Source: Pseudomonas veronii
GTDB lineage: Bacteria > Pseudomonadota > Gammaproteobacteria > Pseudomonadales > Pseudomonadaceae
Assembly (NCBI RefSeq): GCF_001439695.1
Contig: NZ_JYLL01000008.1
Location: forward strand, 62,001 to 126,000
Direction: 5' to 3'
DNA: 64,000 nucleotides
This document shows, piece after piece, positions 1 to 7,975 of the stretch (position 1 is its first letter; every line of letters begins with the position of its first letter). The notes under the pieces are model-generated. The model made no database searches, was not told where the DNA came from, and was given only the letters and a program-made list of their open reading frames with translations. The position numbers and the translations under genes were made by a program.

Positions 1-1
1 G

Positions 2-2617
2 CAGATCATCGCCAGGGTCGCGTGCGAAATGGGCTTCGCCGACGCTTTCACGTATGCGTCCGCCGCCGAGGTGTTCGACGAGATCAAGCGCGCCTGGAAC
101 CCCGCCACCGGCTACGACATTCGCGGCGCCAGCTATGCGCGCCTGCGCGAACGACCGCTGCAATGGCCGTGCGCGTCGATTGAGGCCGCAGAGCGCAACC
201 CGATCCGCTACTTGAACAACGGCATCAACCAGCCCCTCAAGACCGACGCCGACGGCCGCCAGCCGACGATCGTTTTCGCCACCGAACACGGCAAAGCCCG
301 GTTTTTCCCGCGCCCGCACCTGTCCCCGGCGGAAATGCCCGATGAAGCGTTCCCGTTCGTGCTCAACACCGGCCGCCTGCAACACCAGTGGCACACCCTG
401 ACCAAGACCGGCAAGGTCGCCACGCTGAACAAACTCAACCCCGGCCCTTTCGTGGAAATCCACCCCGACGACGCCGCCAGCCTGGGCATCAAGCACAAAG
501 ACCCGGTCGAGGTGCGCTCACGACGCGGCCGCGCCGTGCTGCCTGCGGTGATCAGCGACCGTGTGCGGGCGGGCAACTGTTTTGCGCCGTTTCACTGGAA
601 CGATGTGTTCGGCGACAACCTGGCGATCAACGCCGTGACCCATGACGCGGTCGACCCGATTTCGTTGCAGCCCGAGTTCAAGTTCTGTGCGGTCGCCCTG
701 CAACGGGTCGAGCTGATCGAGCACCAGTTCCTCGATGTATCGGCACCGGCCGCCCACCCCGTTTCCCCCTTAACAGAGGAACTCGCCATGTCGCGCCTCG
801 ACGCCTTCGCCGACCTGGTCGGCATCCGCAACCTGCCGTCGCCGTCATTGAGCGACAATGAGCGTACCTACCTCGCCGGTTTTCTCAGTGGCCTGCAATC
901 CAGTGCTGCGCGCCAGGCCAGCGGTGTTCCGACACTGCCGGCGAATGCGCCCGTGGCCAGGGACGCGCGGCTGTGGCTGGACGGCCTGTTGGGCGGCTTG
1001 TTCAGCCGCACCGAGGCCAGCGCCGTGGCACCGGCGCCCGCTGCCGACACCCCGGCCGTCACCTTGCTGTGGGCCTCGCAAACCGGCAACGCCGAAGCCT
1101 TGGCCGAGCGCTTTGCCCAACGCCTGCGCGCCGGCGGCATCGCGGTGGAGCTGAGCGCGATGGCGGACTTCCCCGCGAGCAAACTGGCGCACACGCAGAA
1201 CCTCGCGCTGATCAGCAGCACCTTCGGCGACGGCGACCCGCCGGACAACGGCGAAGGTTTCTGGCACAGCCTGACCCTCGCCGAAACCCGCCTGGAGTCG
1301 CTGCGCTTCGCGGTACTGGCGTTGGGCGATCCCAACTACGACCAGTTCTGCCAGCACGGCAAACAACTCGACCGGCGCCTGCTCGAATTGGGCGCCACGC
1401 GCTTGCTGGAGCGCGTCGACTGCGATACCGAATTCGAAGAGCGCGCCGATGCCTGGTTCACACAGTTCCTACACACCCTCAACCCGGCAACGCCCATCGC
1501 GCTCGCCACGCCGAGCGGCAAACCCAAACCTCATGCGTCACGGTTGCTGCTCAACCTGCACCTGAACCAGCAAAGCCCGCACAAGGAAACCCGCCAGTTC
1601 TCCCTGGACCTGGCGGACTCCGCGCTGACCTACGAAGCCGGCGACGCCCTGGGAGTGATGCCACGCAACTGCCCGGAACTGGTCAGCGAGTTGCTCGAGC
1701 TGACGCGCCTGGGTTCCAGCACCTGCGTAAACATCGACAGACTCGGCGACGTGCCGCTGCACCAGGCCCTGACCGAGCACTTTGAAATTGCCCGGCCCAA
1801 CAGCGAGACCCTGGCCTTCATTGCCGCACGCAGCGCCAAGCCAGGCCTGAAACACCTGCTCGAACCTGAGCGCAAAGCCGAACTGAAAGATTGGCTGTGG
1901 GGCCGGCAACTGGCGGACGTGCTGCACGAATACCCCGTCGACTGCTCGGCGGACGAACTGCTCGGCACGCTCAAGCGCCTGCAACCGCGCTTGTATTCGA
2001 TCGCGTCCAGCGCCAAGGCGTACCCGCGTGAAGTCCACCTCACCGTGGCGGCCGTGCGCTACGGCAAGCGCAAGGGGGTGTCGTCCACCTTCCTCGCCGA
2101 CCGTGCCGGCAACGGCGAAGTGCCGGTGTTCGTGCAGCCCTCCAAGCACTTCCGGCTTCCCGCCGACGGCGATGTGCCGATCATCATGATCGGCCCCGGC
2201 ACCGGCGTGGCGCCCTTCCGCGCGTTTTTGCAGGAACGTCGGGCCCTGGGGCATCAGGGCCGCAACTGGCTGTTTTTCGGTGAGCAACATGCGGCGAGCG
2301 ATTTTTACTACCAGGATGAACTGCAGGGCATGCAGCGCGACGGTTTGCTCAGCCACCTGAGCCTGGCGTTTTCCCGCGACCAGGCGCAGAAGATCTACGT
2401 GCAGGATCGCATCCGCGAACACGGCGCCGAGCTGTGGCGCTGGCTGCAGGAAGGCGCGCAGTTGTATATCTGCGGGGATGCCAGCCACATGGCCAAGGAT
2501 GTCGACCAGGCGCTGCGCCAGGTTGCCCATCGCCACGGCGGGCTGGGCGTCGAGAGCGCCGTCGATTACTGGCGGCGGATGAGTGAGCAGAAGCGTTACT
2601 TGCGCGATGTCTACTGA
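2..2617 (+). CDS. Assimilatory nitrate reductase / sulfite reductase-type flavoprotein fusion (5' end outside window)
   Basis: Reading frame is open from base 2, so the N-terminal molybdopterin domains lie upstream; 871 residues are visible. Roughly residues 100-240 are a molybdopterin-dinucleotide-binding C-terminal domain (NTGRLQHQWHT, then the EIHPDDAASLGI beta-barrel part). From about residue 345 follows a flavodoxin domain (LLWASQTGNAEALAERF), then a CysJ-like FAD domain (RLYSIASS) and an NADPH domain (IIMIGPGTGVAPFRAFLQ), ending in the typical DVY. Known family: cytoplasmic NADPH-dependent assimilatory nitrate reductase in which the flavoprotein supplies electrons to the Mo centre. The linker at residues 260-340 contains a helix like the start of free CysJ proteins (LSDNERTYLAGFLSGL). 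No stop separates the halves. The exact split between nitrate reductase and a related Mo enzyme cannot be settled without the N-terminus. Confidence 0.88.
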   Translation, partial: QIIARVACEMGFADAFTYASAAEVFDEIKRAWNPATGYDIRGASYARLRERPLQWPCASIEAAERNPIRYLNNGINQPLKTDADGRQPTIVFATEHGKARFFPRPHLSPAEMPDEAFPFVLNTGRLQHQWHTLTKTGKVATLNKLNPGPFVEIHPDDAASLGIKHKDPVEVRSRRGRAVLPAVISDRVRAGNCFAPFHWNDVFGDNLAINAVTHDAVDPISLQPEFKFCAVALQRVELIEHQFLDVSAPAAHPVSPLTEELAMSRLDAFADLVGIRNLPSPSLSDNERTYLAGFLSGLQSSAARQASGVPTLPANAPVARDARLWLDGLLGGLFSRTEASAVAPAPAADTPAVTLLWASQTGNAEALAERFAQRLRAGGIAVELSAMADFPASKLAHTQNLALISSTFGDGDPPDNGEGFWHSLTLAETRLESLRFAVLALGDPNYDQFCQHGKQLDRRLLELGATRLLERVDCDTEFEERADAWFTQFLHTLNPATPIALATPSGKPKPHASRLLLNLHLNQQSPHKETRQFSLDLADSALTYEAGDALGVMPRNCPELVSELLELTRLGSSTCVNIDRLGDVPLHQALTEHFEIARPNSETLAFIAARSAKPGLKHLLEPERKAELKDWLWGRQLADVLHEYPVDCSADELLGTLKRLQPRLYSIASSAKAYPREVHLTVAAVRYGKRKGVSSTFLADRAGNGEVPVFVQPSKHFRLPADGDVPIIMIGPGTGVAPFRAFLQERRALGHQGRNWLFFGEQHAASDFYYQDELQGMQRDGLLSHLSLAFSRDQAQKIYVQDRIREHGAELWRWLQEGAQLYICGDASHMAKDVDQALRQVAHRHGGLGVESAVDYWRRMSEQKRYLRDVY
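775..790 (+). promoter_or_regulatory. Internal Shine-Dalgarno and ATG inside the fusion gene
   Basis: AGAGGA at 775-780 sits 7 bases before an in-frame ATG at 788. Translation from there would give a complete CysJ-like flavoprotein of about 609 residues starting MSRLDAFADLVG. It may be the fossil of a former gene boundary or a working internal start. Confidence 0.5.
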
Positions 2618-2698
2618 GCCGTGACAGAACGGTCACGCCGCGTCAGTGTCGGCGTGACCGATGACATCAGCGCTGAAATCCCGCTGGCCATTCCATGC

Positions 2699-3178
2699 TC
2701 ATGGGCGATGGACCTCAATGACCAAGCCCTCGTCCTCACTCGGCACACAGAAGTGGCGGGTGATCAGTTCGAACTCGGCATCGGTCGCGGCAAAGTCATG
2801 CTCACCCTGGGCATTGCGAGCATGCAGGCGGCTGCGGCAGGTGTCGTCATCCAGCTCCAGATAGTGCAGGCGATGTTCCACCTGTGCGGCCTGGGCCAGG
2901 CCACGCAACCACTCGCGACTGGCCAGGGTGTTCGCCGGGAAGTCCAGCACCACGTTGACGCCCGACTGCAGCAGATCGATCACCAGCGGCCCCAGGACCC
3001 CGCGAATGCGTTGGGCGCAGCGCACGTAATCGGCCACCGCGAGTATTTCACCGGGATAGAGTTGTGCCAGCCACAGGTCTTCGCTGAGCAAGATGGCGGC
3101 GTGTTCACTGACGAGCGCCTTGGCAAGCGTCGACTTGCCCGAGGCGATCTTGCCGCACAGCAGGTGCAGGGTGGGCAT
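2699..3178 (-). CDS. Small P-loop ATPase / kinase-like protein
   Basis: 159 residues. A Walker A motif lies at the extreme N-terminus (LLCGKIASGKST, residues 6-17), followed by a Walker-B-like strand (VNVVLDFPANT, near residue 95) and an arginine-rich lid (DDTCRSRLHARN, near residue 130). This matches the AAA_33/zeta-toxin-like group of small kinases, which phosphorylate small molecules or RNA; the substrate is not visible. It is convergent with the nitrate reductase gene (81 bases apart) and in the same direction as the upstream lysR, 94 bases away. No toxin-antitoxin partner is seen. Start chosen at the ATG directly before the P-loop strand, which leaves no room for a shorter version. Confidence 0.8.
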   Translation of the reverse strand: MPTLHLLCGKIASGKSTLAKALVSEHAAILLSEDLWLAQLYPGEILAVADYVRCAQRIRGVLGPLVIDLLQSGVNVVLDFPANTLASREWLRGLAQAAQVEHRLHYLELDDDTCRSRLHARNAQGEHDFAATDAEFELITRHFCVPSEDEGLVIEVHRP

Positions 3179-3272
3179 AAGGAAAGGCTCCGTTTTCGCT
3201 GTCGAAGGATGTTTGAAATACGCGTAGAACGCTTACATTGCCACATGGTTGGCGCAAGCGGTTTCGCTCCCG

Positions 3273-4181
3273 TCAGCCCTCATTCTGCAACTGCGCCTCA
3301 AGCCAGGCCAACAGCGCCATCACCTCGGGGTGGTTGCCGCCTCCCTGCTGCCGGTACACCGAGAGCGCCTGCGGTAAATGCACGCTCTCGACACACGGCC
3401 TTACCAGCGCCCCGCTTTCAATCAGCCGGCTCGCGGTGCGCCGCCAGCCCATGGCGATCCCATGCCCTTCGACAGCGGCCTGGAGCATCAGCGGGTAGCT
3501 GTCGAACGTGGCGCTGCGCGCGTCGCTGGCCAACGTCTGACCGAACACCTGCAACCAGCTGTCCCACTCCATCAAATGGGGCGGCTCGGAGCTGTGGTGC
3601 AAAAACGTACAGGGCTGCAGCTCGCTGAGGTGCAGCGGTCGTTCCGCACTCAGGTAGGCCGGGCTGCACACCGGGAACACCTCGTCGGCGGCAGAGAACA
3701 TCAACGCATGCGGCCCGCTGGCGCGCCGCGTGCTTTGCAGGGCCACATCGAAGTGGTCATTGAATTCGGCGAGTGGCCGGGTGGACGTCACCACTTGGAT
3801 TTCGATGGCCGGGTATTGCTGGTGGAAGCTCGACAGCCGCGGCATCAGCCAGTAAAACGCTTCGCACAACTGACAGAGCAGGACCACACGGTTGCGCTGG
3901 GGCGTCGCACGCAGAGCGGCGGCCTTCTCGCTGATGCTGAGCAGTGCCTGGCTGACCACCTGCGCCAGTTCACGCCCCTCTTGCGTGAGAAACACCGCGC
4001 GATTGCGCCGGCAGAACAGCTTCACCCCGACGTTGTCCTCAAGCCCGCGGATCTGCCGGCTGACGGCGGCCTGGGTGATGTGCAGCTCATCGGCGGCCCT
4101 GGAGAAACTCTCCAGGCGCGCCGCCGCCTCGAAGGGCAACAAGCTGGCGAGCGGCGGTAAGGTTTTGCCGAACATATTCAT
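3273..4181 (-). CDS. LysR-family transcriptional regulator (GcvA-like)
   Basis: 302 residues, usual LysR length. The winged helix-turn-helix is in the first 70 residues (LPFEAAARLESFSRAADELH, ITQAAVSRQIRGLE), followed by the linker helix and a periplasmic-binding-protein-like effector domain from about residue 95. The layout resembles the GcvA/AmpR branch. It is divergent from the alpha/beta hydrolase gene across a 177-base gap, so that gene is the most likely target; the effector is unknown. TTATGCA occurs twice in the gap (4191-4197 and 4236-4242) and could be part of a binding site, but this is weak evidence. Confidence 0.9.
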   Translation of the reverse strand: MNMFGKTLPPLASLLPFEAAARLESFSRAADELHITQAAVSRQIRGLEDNVGVKLFCRRNRAVFLTQEGRELAQVVSQALLSISEKAAALRATPQRNRVVLLCQLCEAFYWLMPRLSSFHQQYPAIEIQVVTSTRPLAEFNDHFDVALQSTRRASGPHALMFSAADEVFPVCSPAYLSAERPLHLSELQPCTFLHHSSEPPHLMEWDSWLQVFGQTLASDARSATFDSYPLMLQAAVEGHGIAMGWRRTASRLIESGALVRPCVESVHLPQALSVYRQQGGGNHPEVMALLAWLEAQLQNEG

Positions 4182-4358
4182 AATCTGAAGTTATGCATTC
4201 AGGGCCGAGAACTCGTTTGTAGCACAGCATCGGGGTTATGCACCATGCAGGCACGGCCTCATGGATAAGCCTGATGACCGCTGCGCACTCCTCAACATTC
4301 GCCGGTGTCGGGCGGCGTGTTCATAACCGTTCGCATCATCCTCACAGGAGATTCATCG

Positions 4359-5195
4359 ATGACCATCGTGCGTGACGCCATTGCATTACCCGACACCTTT
4401 GATTTCCACGGCCAGGCCGTGCGCTGGGGGCACATCGGCACGGCGGGACCGGCGCTGGTGATGGTTCACGGCACGCCCTTCTCGTCCCAGGTCTGGCGGC
4501 GTATTGCGCCGTTGTTCGCGCAACGGTGTCGCGTGTTCTATTACGACCTGCTCGGCTACGGCCAGTCGGAAAAAGCCCCCGGCCAGGACGTCTCCCTCGG
4601 CATGCAAAACACCCTGCTCACGGCGCTGCTCGAGCATTGGCAACTGGACCGCCCGCACGTGCTCGCCCACGATTTCGGCGGTGCCACGGCGCTGCGCGCC
4701 CATCTGCTGGATGGCTGCAACTACGCCAGCCTGACCTTGGTCGATCCCGTCGCGATGGCGCCCTGGGGCTCCCCATTGATCCAGCACGTGCGTCTGCACG
4801 AATCGGCGTTCAGCGAAGCACCGGCATATATCCACGAGGCAATTGTGCACGCCTACATCCAAGGTGCCGCCTTCAAGCCGCTGCCGGCCGAGGTGCTGCA
4901 AACCTATGTCGCACCGTGGACCGGCGAAACAGGCCAGATGGCCTTTTATCGACAGATCGCACAGATGGATCAACGCTACACCGACGCGATCGAACAGCGA
5001 CTCGCCGAGATCCGCTGCCCGGTGACGCTGCTGTGGGGCGAGGAAGATCAGTGGCTCGCCGTGGCGCAAGGCGACGCACTCGCGAGCCGGCTGGCGGAGC
5101 CGACCTGCATTCGCGTCCCGCACGCGGGGCATCTGGTGCAGGAAGACGCACCGGAAGCCATCGTTGCCGCGCTGATGAAGGTGCTGTTCGGCTGA
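4359..5195 (+). CDS. Alpha/beta hydrolase with aspartate nucleophile (dehalogenase-like subgroup)
   Basis: 278 residues. HGTPFSS near residue 32 supplies the oxyanion-hole HG. The nucleophile elbow is AHDFGGAT (around residue 105), with Asp where most esterases have Ser; this is the arrangement of haloalkane and fluoroacetate dehalogenases and some epoxide hydrolases. The later acid is probably in LLWGEEDQW and the catalytic His is in PHAGHLVQED. Start chosen at ATG 4359 because AGGAG ends about 10 bases upstream; an earlier in-frame start at 4305 has no ribosome site. Divergent from the LysR gene, which may regulate it. Substrate not predictable. Confidence 0.85.
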   Translation: MTIVRDAIALPDTFDFHGQAVRWGHIGTAGPALVMVHGTPFSSQVWRRIAPLFAQRCRVFYYDLLGYGQSEKAPGQDVSLGMQNTLLTALLEHWQLDRPHVLAHDFGGATALRAHLLDGCNYASLTLVDPVAMAPWGSPLIQHVRLHESAFSEAPAYIHEAIVHAYIQGAAFKPLPAEVLQTYVAPWTGETGQMAFYRQIAQMDQRYTDAIEQRLAEIRCPVTLLWGEEDQWLAVAQGDALASRLAEPTCIRVPHAGHLVQEDAPEAIVAALMKVLFG

Positions 5196-5205
5196 ATTAA
5201 ACATA

Positions 5206-5236
5206 TTGACATGATTGCCTAAGGCAACAATATAAT
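5206..5236 (+). promoter_or_regulatory. Consensus sigma-70 promoter of the MarR-GNAT gene
   Basis: TTGACA at 5206-5211 and TATAAT at 5231-5236, both perfect consensus, separated by 19 bases. The long spacer and the overlapping operators suggest a promoter that is strong when free and easily blocked. Confidence 0.75.
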
Positions 5237-5248
5237 TGCCCAAGGCAA
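5215..5248 (+). promoter_or_regulatory. Twin inverted-repeat operators, probably MarR autoregulatory
   Basis: TTGCC-TAA-GGCAA at 5215-5227 and TTGCC-CAA-GGCAA at 5236-5248. The centres are 21 bases apart, two helical turns. The first lies in the promoter spacer and the second overlaps the end of the -10 box and the likely transcription start. Size and symmetry fit MarR dimers. Confidence 0.75.
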
Positions 5249-5265
5249 CTATTAGAGCGCACATC

Positions 5266-6186
5266 ATGTCCACTCCCCTGCTTGTGCAGCGCGCCGGTAT
5301 CGTGCGCGGCTTCAACCGTTTCTATACGCACCAGATCGGCGTGCTGCAGGAACACCTGCTGCAAAGCGACTTCTCCCTCACCGAAATCCGGGTGATGTAC
5401 GAACTGTCCTCGCGTGGCGACCTGACCAGCGCCGACTTGTGTCAGATGCTCAGTCTCGACGCGGGTTATTTGAGCCGGTTGATAAGCGGGCTAGAGAAGA
5501 AGGGCTTGATCCAGAAAGTCCGCTCGATCACCGATGCGCGCGCGGTGCAACTGCACCTCAGCGACCTCGGCCGGTCAGTCCTGGCTCCGCTGGAAGAGAA
5601 AACCCAGCAAGAAGTCATGGCCTTATTGAGTGCCTTGCCCGAGCCGCAACAACAGCAATTGACCGCAGCCATGCAGCGCATTCAGACGTTGCTGCAAGGC
5701 AGCACGCCGAACTACGTGTTGCGCGACCCCCAACCTGGCGATATGGGCCTGGTGGTGCAGCAGCAATCGGCACTGTATGCGCGAGAATACCAATGGAATT
5801 GGGAGTTCGAAGCGTTGGTGGCGGAGATTGTCGCCAAGTACCTGCGCGAGTTCGACCCGACCCGTGAGCGCTGCTGGATCGCGGAGAAAGACGGCGCGGT
5901 GGTAGGTTCAGTGTTCGTCGTGCGCCATGACGACAGCACCGCTAAGTTGCGCATGCTCTACGTCGACGCGAGTGCGCGGGGCCTGGGCATCGGCCAGCGT
6001 CTGGTGGACGAATGCCTGCGCTTTGCCCGACATGCCGGGTACACGCGCATGATGCTGTGGACCATGAGCGCCCTCACCGACGCACGCAGGCTCTACCAGA
6101 AAGCCGGTTTTGAGCTGGTTGAAGAAGAGCCCACTCTCAGTTTCGGCAAGCCATTGATCAGCCAGACCTGGGCGCGTGCGTTGTGA
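5266..6186 (+). CDS. MarR regulator fused to GNAT acetyltransferase
   Basis: 306 residues. Residues 1-145 are a MarR winged helix (SLTEIRVMYELSSRGDLT, then the recognition segment DAGYLSRLISGLEKKGLI). Residues 155-300 are a GNAT domain with an acetyl-CoA loop (ARGLGIGQRLVDECL) and the usual C-terminal YQKAGFEL. Such bifunctional proteins are known across Proteobacteria; the acetyl acceptor is usually unknown. Start chosen at ATG 5266: the upstream in-frame TTG at 5236 lies inside the -10 box, so cannot be in the mRNA. The twin operators on its promoter suggest negative autoregulation. It ends convergent with the MFS permease gene. Confidence 0.9.
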   Translation: MSTPLLVQRAGIVRGFNRFYTHQIGVLQEHLLQSDFSLTEIRVMYELSSRGDLTSADLCQMLSLDAGYLSRLISGLEKKGLIQKVRSITDARAVQLHLSDLGRSVLAPLEEKTQQEVMALLSALPEPQQQQLTAAMQRIQTLLQGSTPNYVLRDPQPGDMGLVVQQQSALYAREYQWNWEFEALVAEIVAKYLREFDPTRERCWIAEKDGAVVGSVFVVRHDDSTAKLRMLYVDASARGLGIGQRLVDECLRFARHAGYTRMMLWTMSALTDARRLYQKAGFELVEEEPTLSFGKPLISQTWARAL

Positions 6187-6187
6187 T

Positions 6188-6214
6188 GCGGGGCTGGCAC
6201 GACTCAAGCCCCGC
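6188..6214. terminator. Hairpin between convergent genes, possible bidirectional terminator
   Basis: Arms GCGGGGCT (6188-6195) and AGCCCCGC (6207-6214) are perfectly complementary. Only a short T run follows on the + strand, so termination strength is uncertain. Confidence 0.5.
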
Positions 6215-6219
6215 CCGGT

Positions 6220-7623
6220 TTACAGGTCGGTGATTTCCTTGTGGCGCGGCACGAGCGTCTTCATCACGCTCCAGGCCACCAGGTACGCCAGCGCACAGAT
6301 CGCGAACATGATCATGTAGCCGGTGTGGATATCGCCGATGGACTTGTAATAATCGAACACCCAGCCGCCGACCTTGGTCATCACCACCCCGCCCAGGCCA
6401 CCGGCCATGCCGCCGATACCGACCACCGAGGCCACGGTTTTCTGCGGGAACATGTCGGACACGGTAGTGAAGATATTGCACGACCACGCCTGGTGCGCCG
6501 ACGCTCCCACGCCGATCAGCAACACCGGCACCCAGAAGCTGATGTAGCCCAACGGTTGCGCCAGCAGCACCACCAGCGGGAACAGCGCGATGACCAACAT
6601 GGCTTTCATGCGGCCGTCGTAGGGCGCATCACCACGCGCCATGAAGTAGCTGGGGAACCAGCCGCCGCCGATGCTGCCGACCATGGTCATGCTGTACAGC
6701 ACCGCCAGCGGCATGACGATATCGGCGCCTTTCATGCCGTACTGCGCCGACAGATAAGTCGGCAGCCAGAACAGGAAAAACCACCACACGCCGTCAGTCA
6801 TGAACTTGCCGAAGGCAAAGGCCCAGGTCTGGCGATAGGTCAGCAGTTTGAACCATGAGACTTTTTGCGACGCCGCGCCTGCAGACTGCGCGGTGAACGG
6901 CTGGACCGTCTGATCGCTGCGGATGTAGGCCAGCTCCTCGGCCGACAGGCGTTTTTGCTGATCGGGCTTTTCATACAGCGCGGCCCACACCGCGACCCAG
7001 ATGAAGCCGAGCATGCCGATGATCATGAACGCCGCTTCCCAGCCCCACACCCCGGCGATCAGCGGCACACAGATCGGCGCCAGGATCGCGCCGACGTTGG
7101 CGCCCGAGTTGAAAATACCGGTGGCCAGCGAGCGTTCTTTCTTGGGGAAATACTCGGCGGTGGCCTTGATCGCAATCGGGAAGTTGCCCGCCTCGCCGAT
7201 CGCCAGCACCGCACGGGCCAGCATAAAGCCCGCGATCGACACCGGAATCACCGCCAGGCCAATCGCGCCGCTCACGGCCGCGATCCCCTCGCCCATCGGC
7301 ACCGCGAACGCATGCATGATGGCGCCGGTGGACCAGATGCCGATTGCCACGACATAGGCCGCCTTGGTGCCGATCTTGTCGACGAACCGCCCGGCGAACA
7401 GCATGGAAATCGCATAGACAAACTGGAACACCGCCGCAATGTTCGCGTAATCGGTGTTGCTCCAGCCAAATTGCGTGGACAACTGTGGCGCCAACAGGCT
7501 GAGCACCTGGCGGTCGAGGTAGTTGACGGTGGTGGCGAAGAACAGCATCGCGCAGATGGTCCAGCGATAGTTGCCTACCGCTTGGCCCACGCGATGGGCG
7601 TTGATGGGCTCGTTCAAGTTCAT
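6220..7623 (-). CDS. MFS permease, sugar-acid (ExuT-like) type
   Basis: 467 residues with about 12 hydrophobic segments. The N-terminal part (ATTVNYLDRQVLSLLAPQL, near residue 35) is the signature of the anion:cation symporter family that carries hexuronates, glucarate and galactarate. Close resemblance to ExuT is likely, but the substrate is inferred. Start chosen at ATG 7623 (MNLNEPIN); an alternative ATG at 7656 lies inside a palindromic operator and is unlikely. No catabolic genes adjoin it, so it may serve a pathway elsewhere. Confidence 0.85.
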   Translation of the reverse strand: MNLNEPINAHRVGQAVGNYRWTICAMLFFATTVNYLDRQVLSLLAPQLSTQFGWSNTDYANIAAVFQFVYAISMLFAGRFVDKIGTKAAYVVAIGIWSTGAIMHAFAVPMGEGIAAVSGAIGLAVIPVSIAGFMLARAVLAIGEAGNFPIAIKATAEYFPKKERSLATGIFNSGANVGAILAPICVPLIAGVWGWEAAFMIIGMLGFIWVAVWAALYEKPDQQKRLSAEELAYIRSDQTVQPFTAQSAGAASQKVSWFKLLTYRQTWAFAFGKFMTDGVWWFFLFWLPTYLSAQYGMKGADIVMPLAVLYSMTMVGSIGGGWFPSYFMARGDAPYDGRMKAMLVIALFPLVVLLAQPLGYISFWVPVLLIGVGASAHQAWSCNIFTTVSDMFPQKTVASVVGIGGMAGGLGGVVMTKVGGWVFDYYKSIGDIHTGYMIMFAICALAYLVAWSVMKTLVPRHKEITDL

Positions 7624-7637
7624 GGCATCACTTTTTA

Positions 7638-7645
7638 TTTTTGTT
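7638..7645 (-). promoter_or_regulatory. Possible Hfq/Crc CA-motif ahead of the MFS permease
   Basis: On the minus strand AACAAAAA fits the AANAANAA motif bound by Hfq-Crc in pseudomonads. It lies 15-22 bases before the start codon, where binding would block ribosome entry. Catabolite repression of a sugar-acid carrier would make sense. Confidence 0.4.
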
Positions 7646-7651
7646 AGATAA

Positions 7652-7673
7652 GACATATGTAACGTCATATGTC
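7652..7673. promoter_or_regulatory. Palindromic operator upstream of the MFS permease
   Basis: Arms GACATATG (7652-7659) and CATATGTC (7666-7673) are perfect inverted repeats around a 6-base centre. Size suits a GntR- or TetR-type dimer. The regulator gene is not adjacent. The rest of the 352-base gap 7624-7975 shows no gene that I can support. Confidence 0.6.
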
Positions 7674-7975
7674 GTCGTACAACTGTGACTTTTATAGCGG
7701 GCGCCCTCTGCGCTGTCAATCTGAAATATTGCCGTTTATCTGGGTATTCTGCGGATACAGCGCTGACCATGAAAACCATGGTTGTAGGATGACACGCCAA
7801 ATTGCCAAGTTCGGCGCCTCACTGAGGACATCGTCGAGCACGCCGCATTCCCTGTGTGAGCGGGAGCGCAAAAACACGTTCAGGAAGTGGCTGTCTCGTA
7901 AAGGCGAATCTTCCGACATTAATCACCGAGACCAAATCTTTACTCTTCGGGCTTTCGCGCCTAGGAGTAAAAGGA

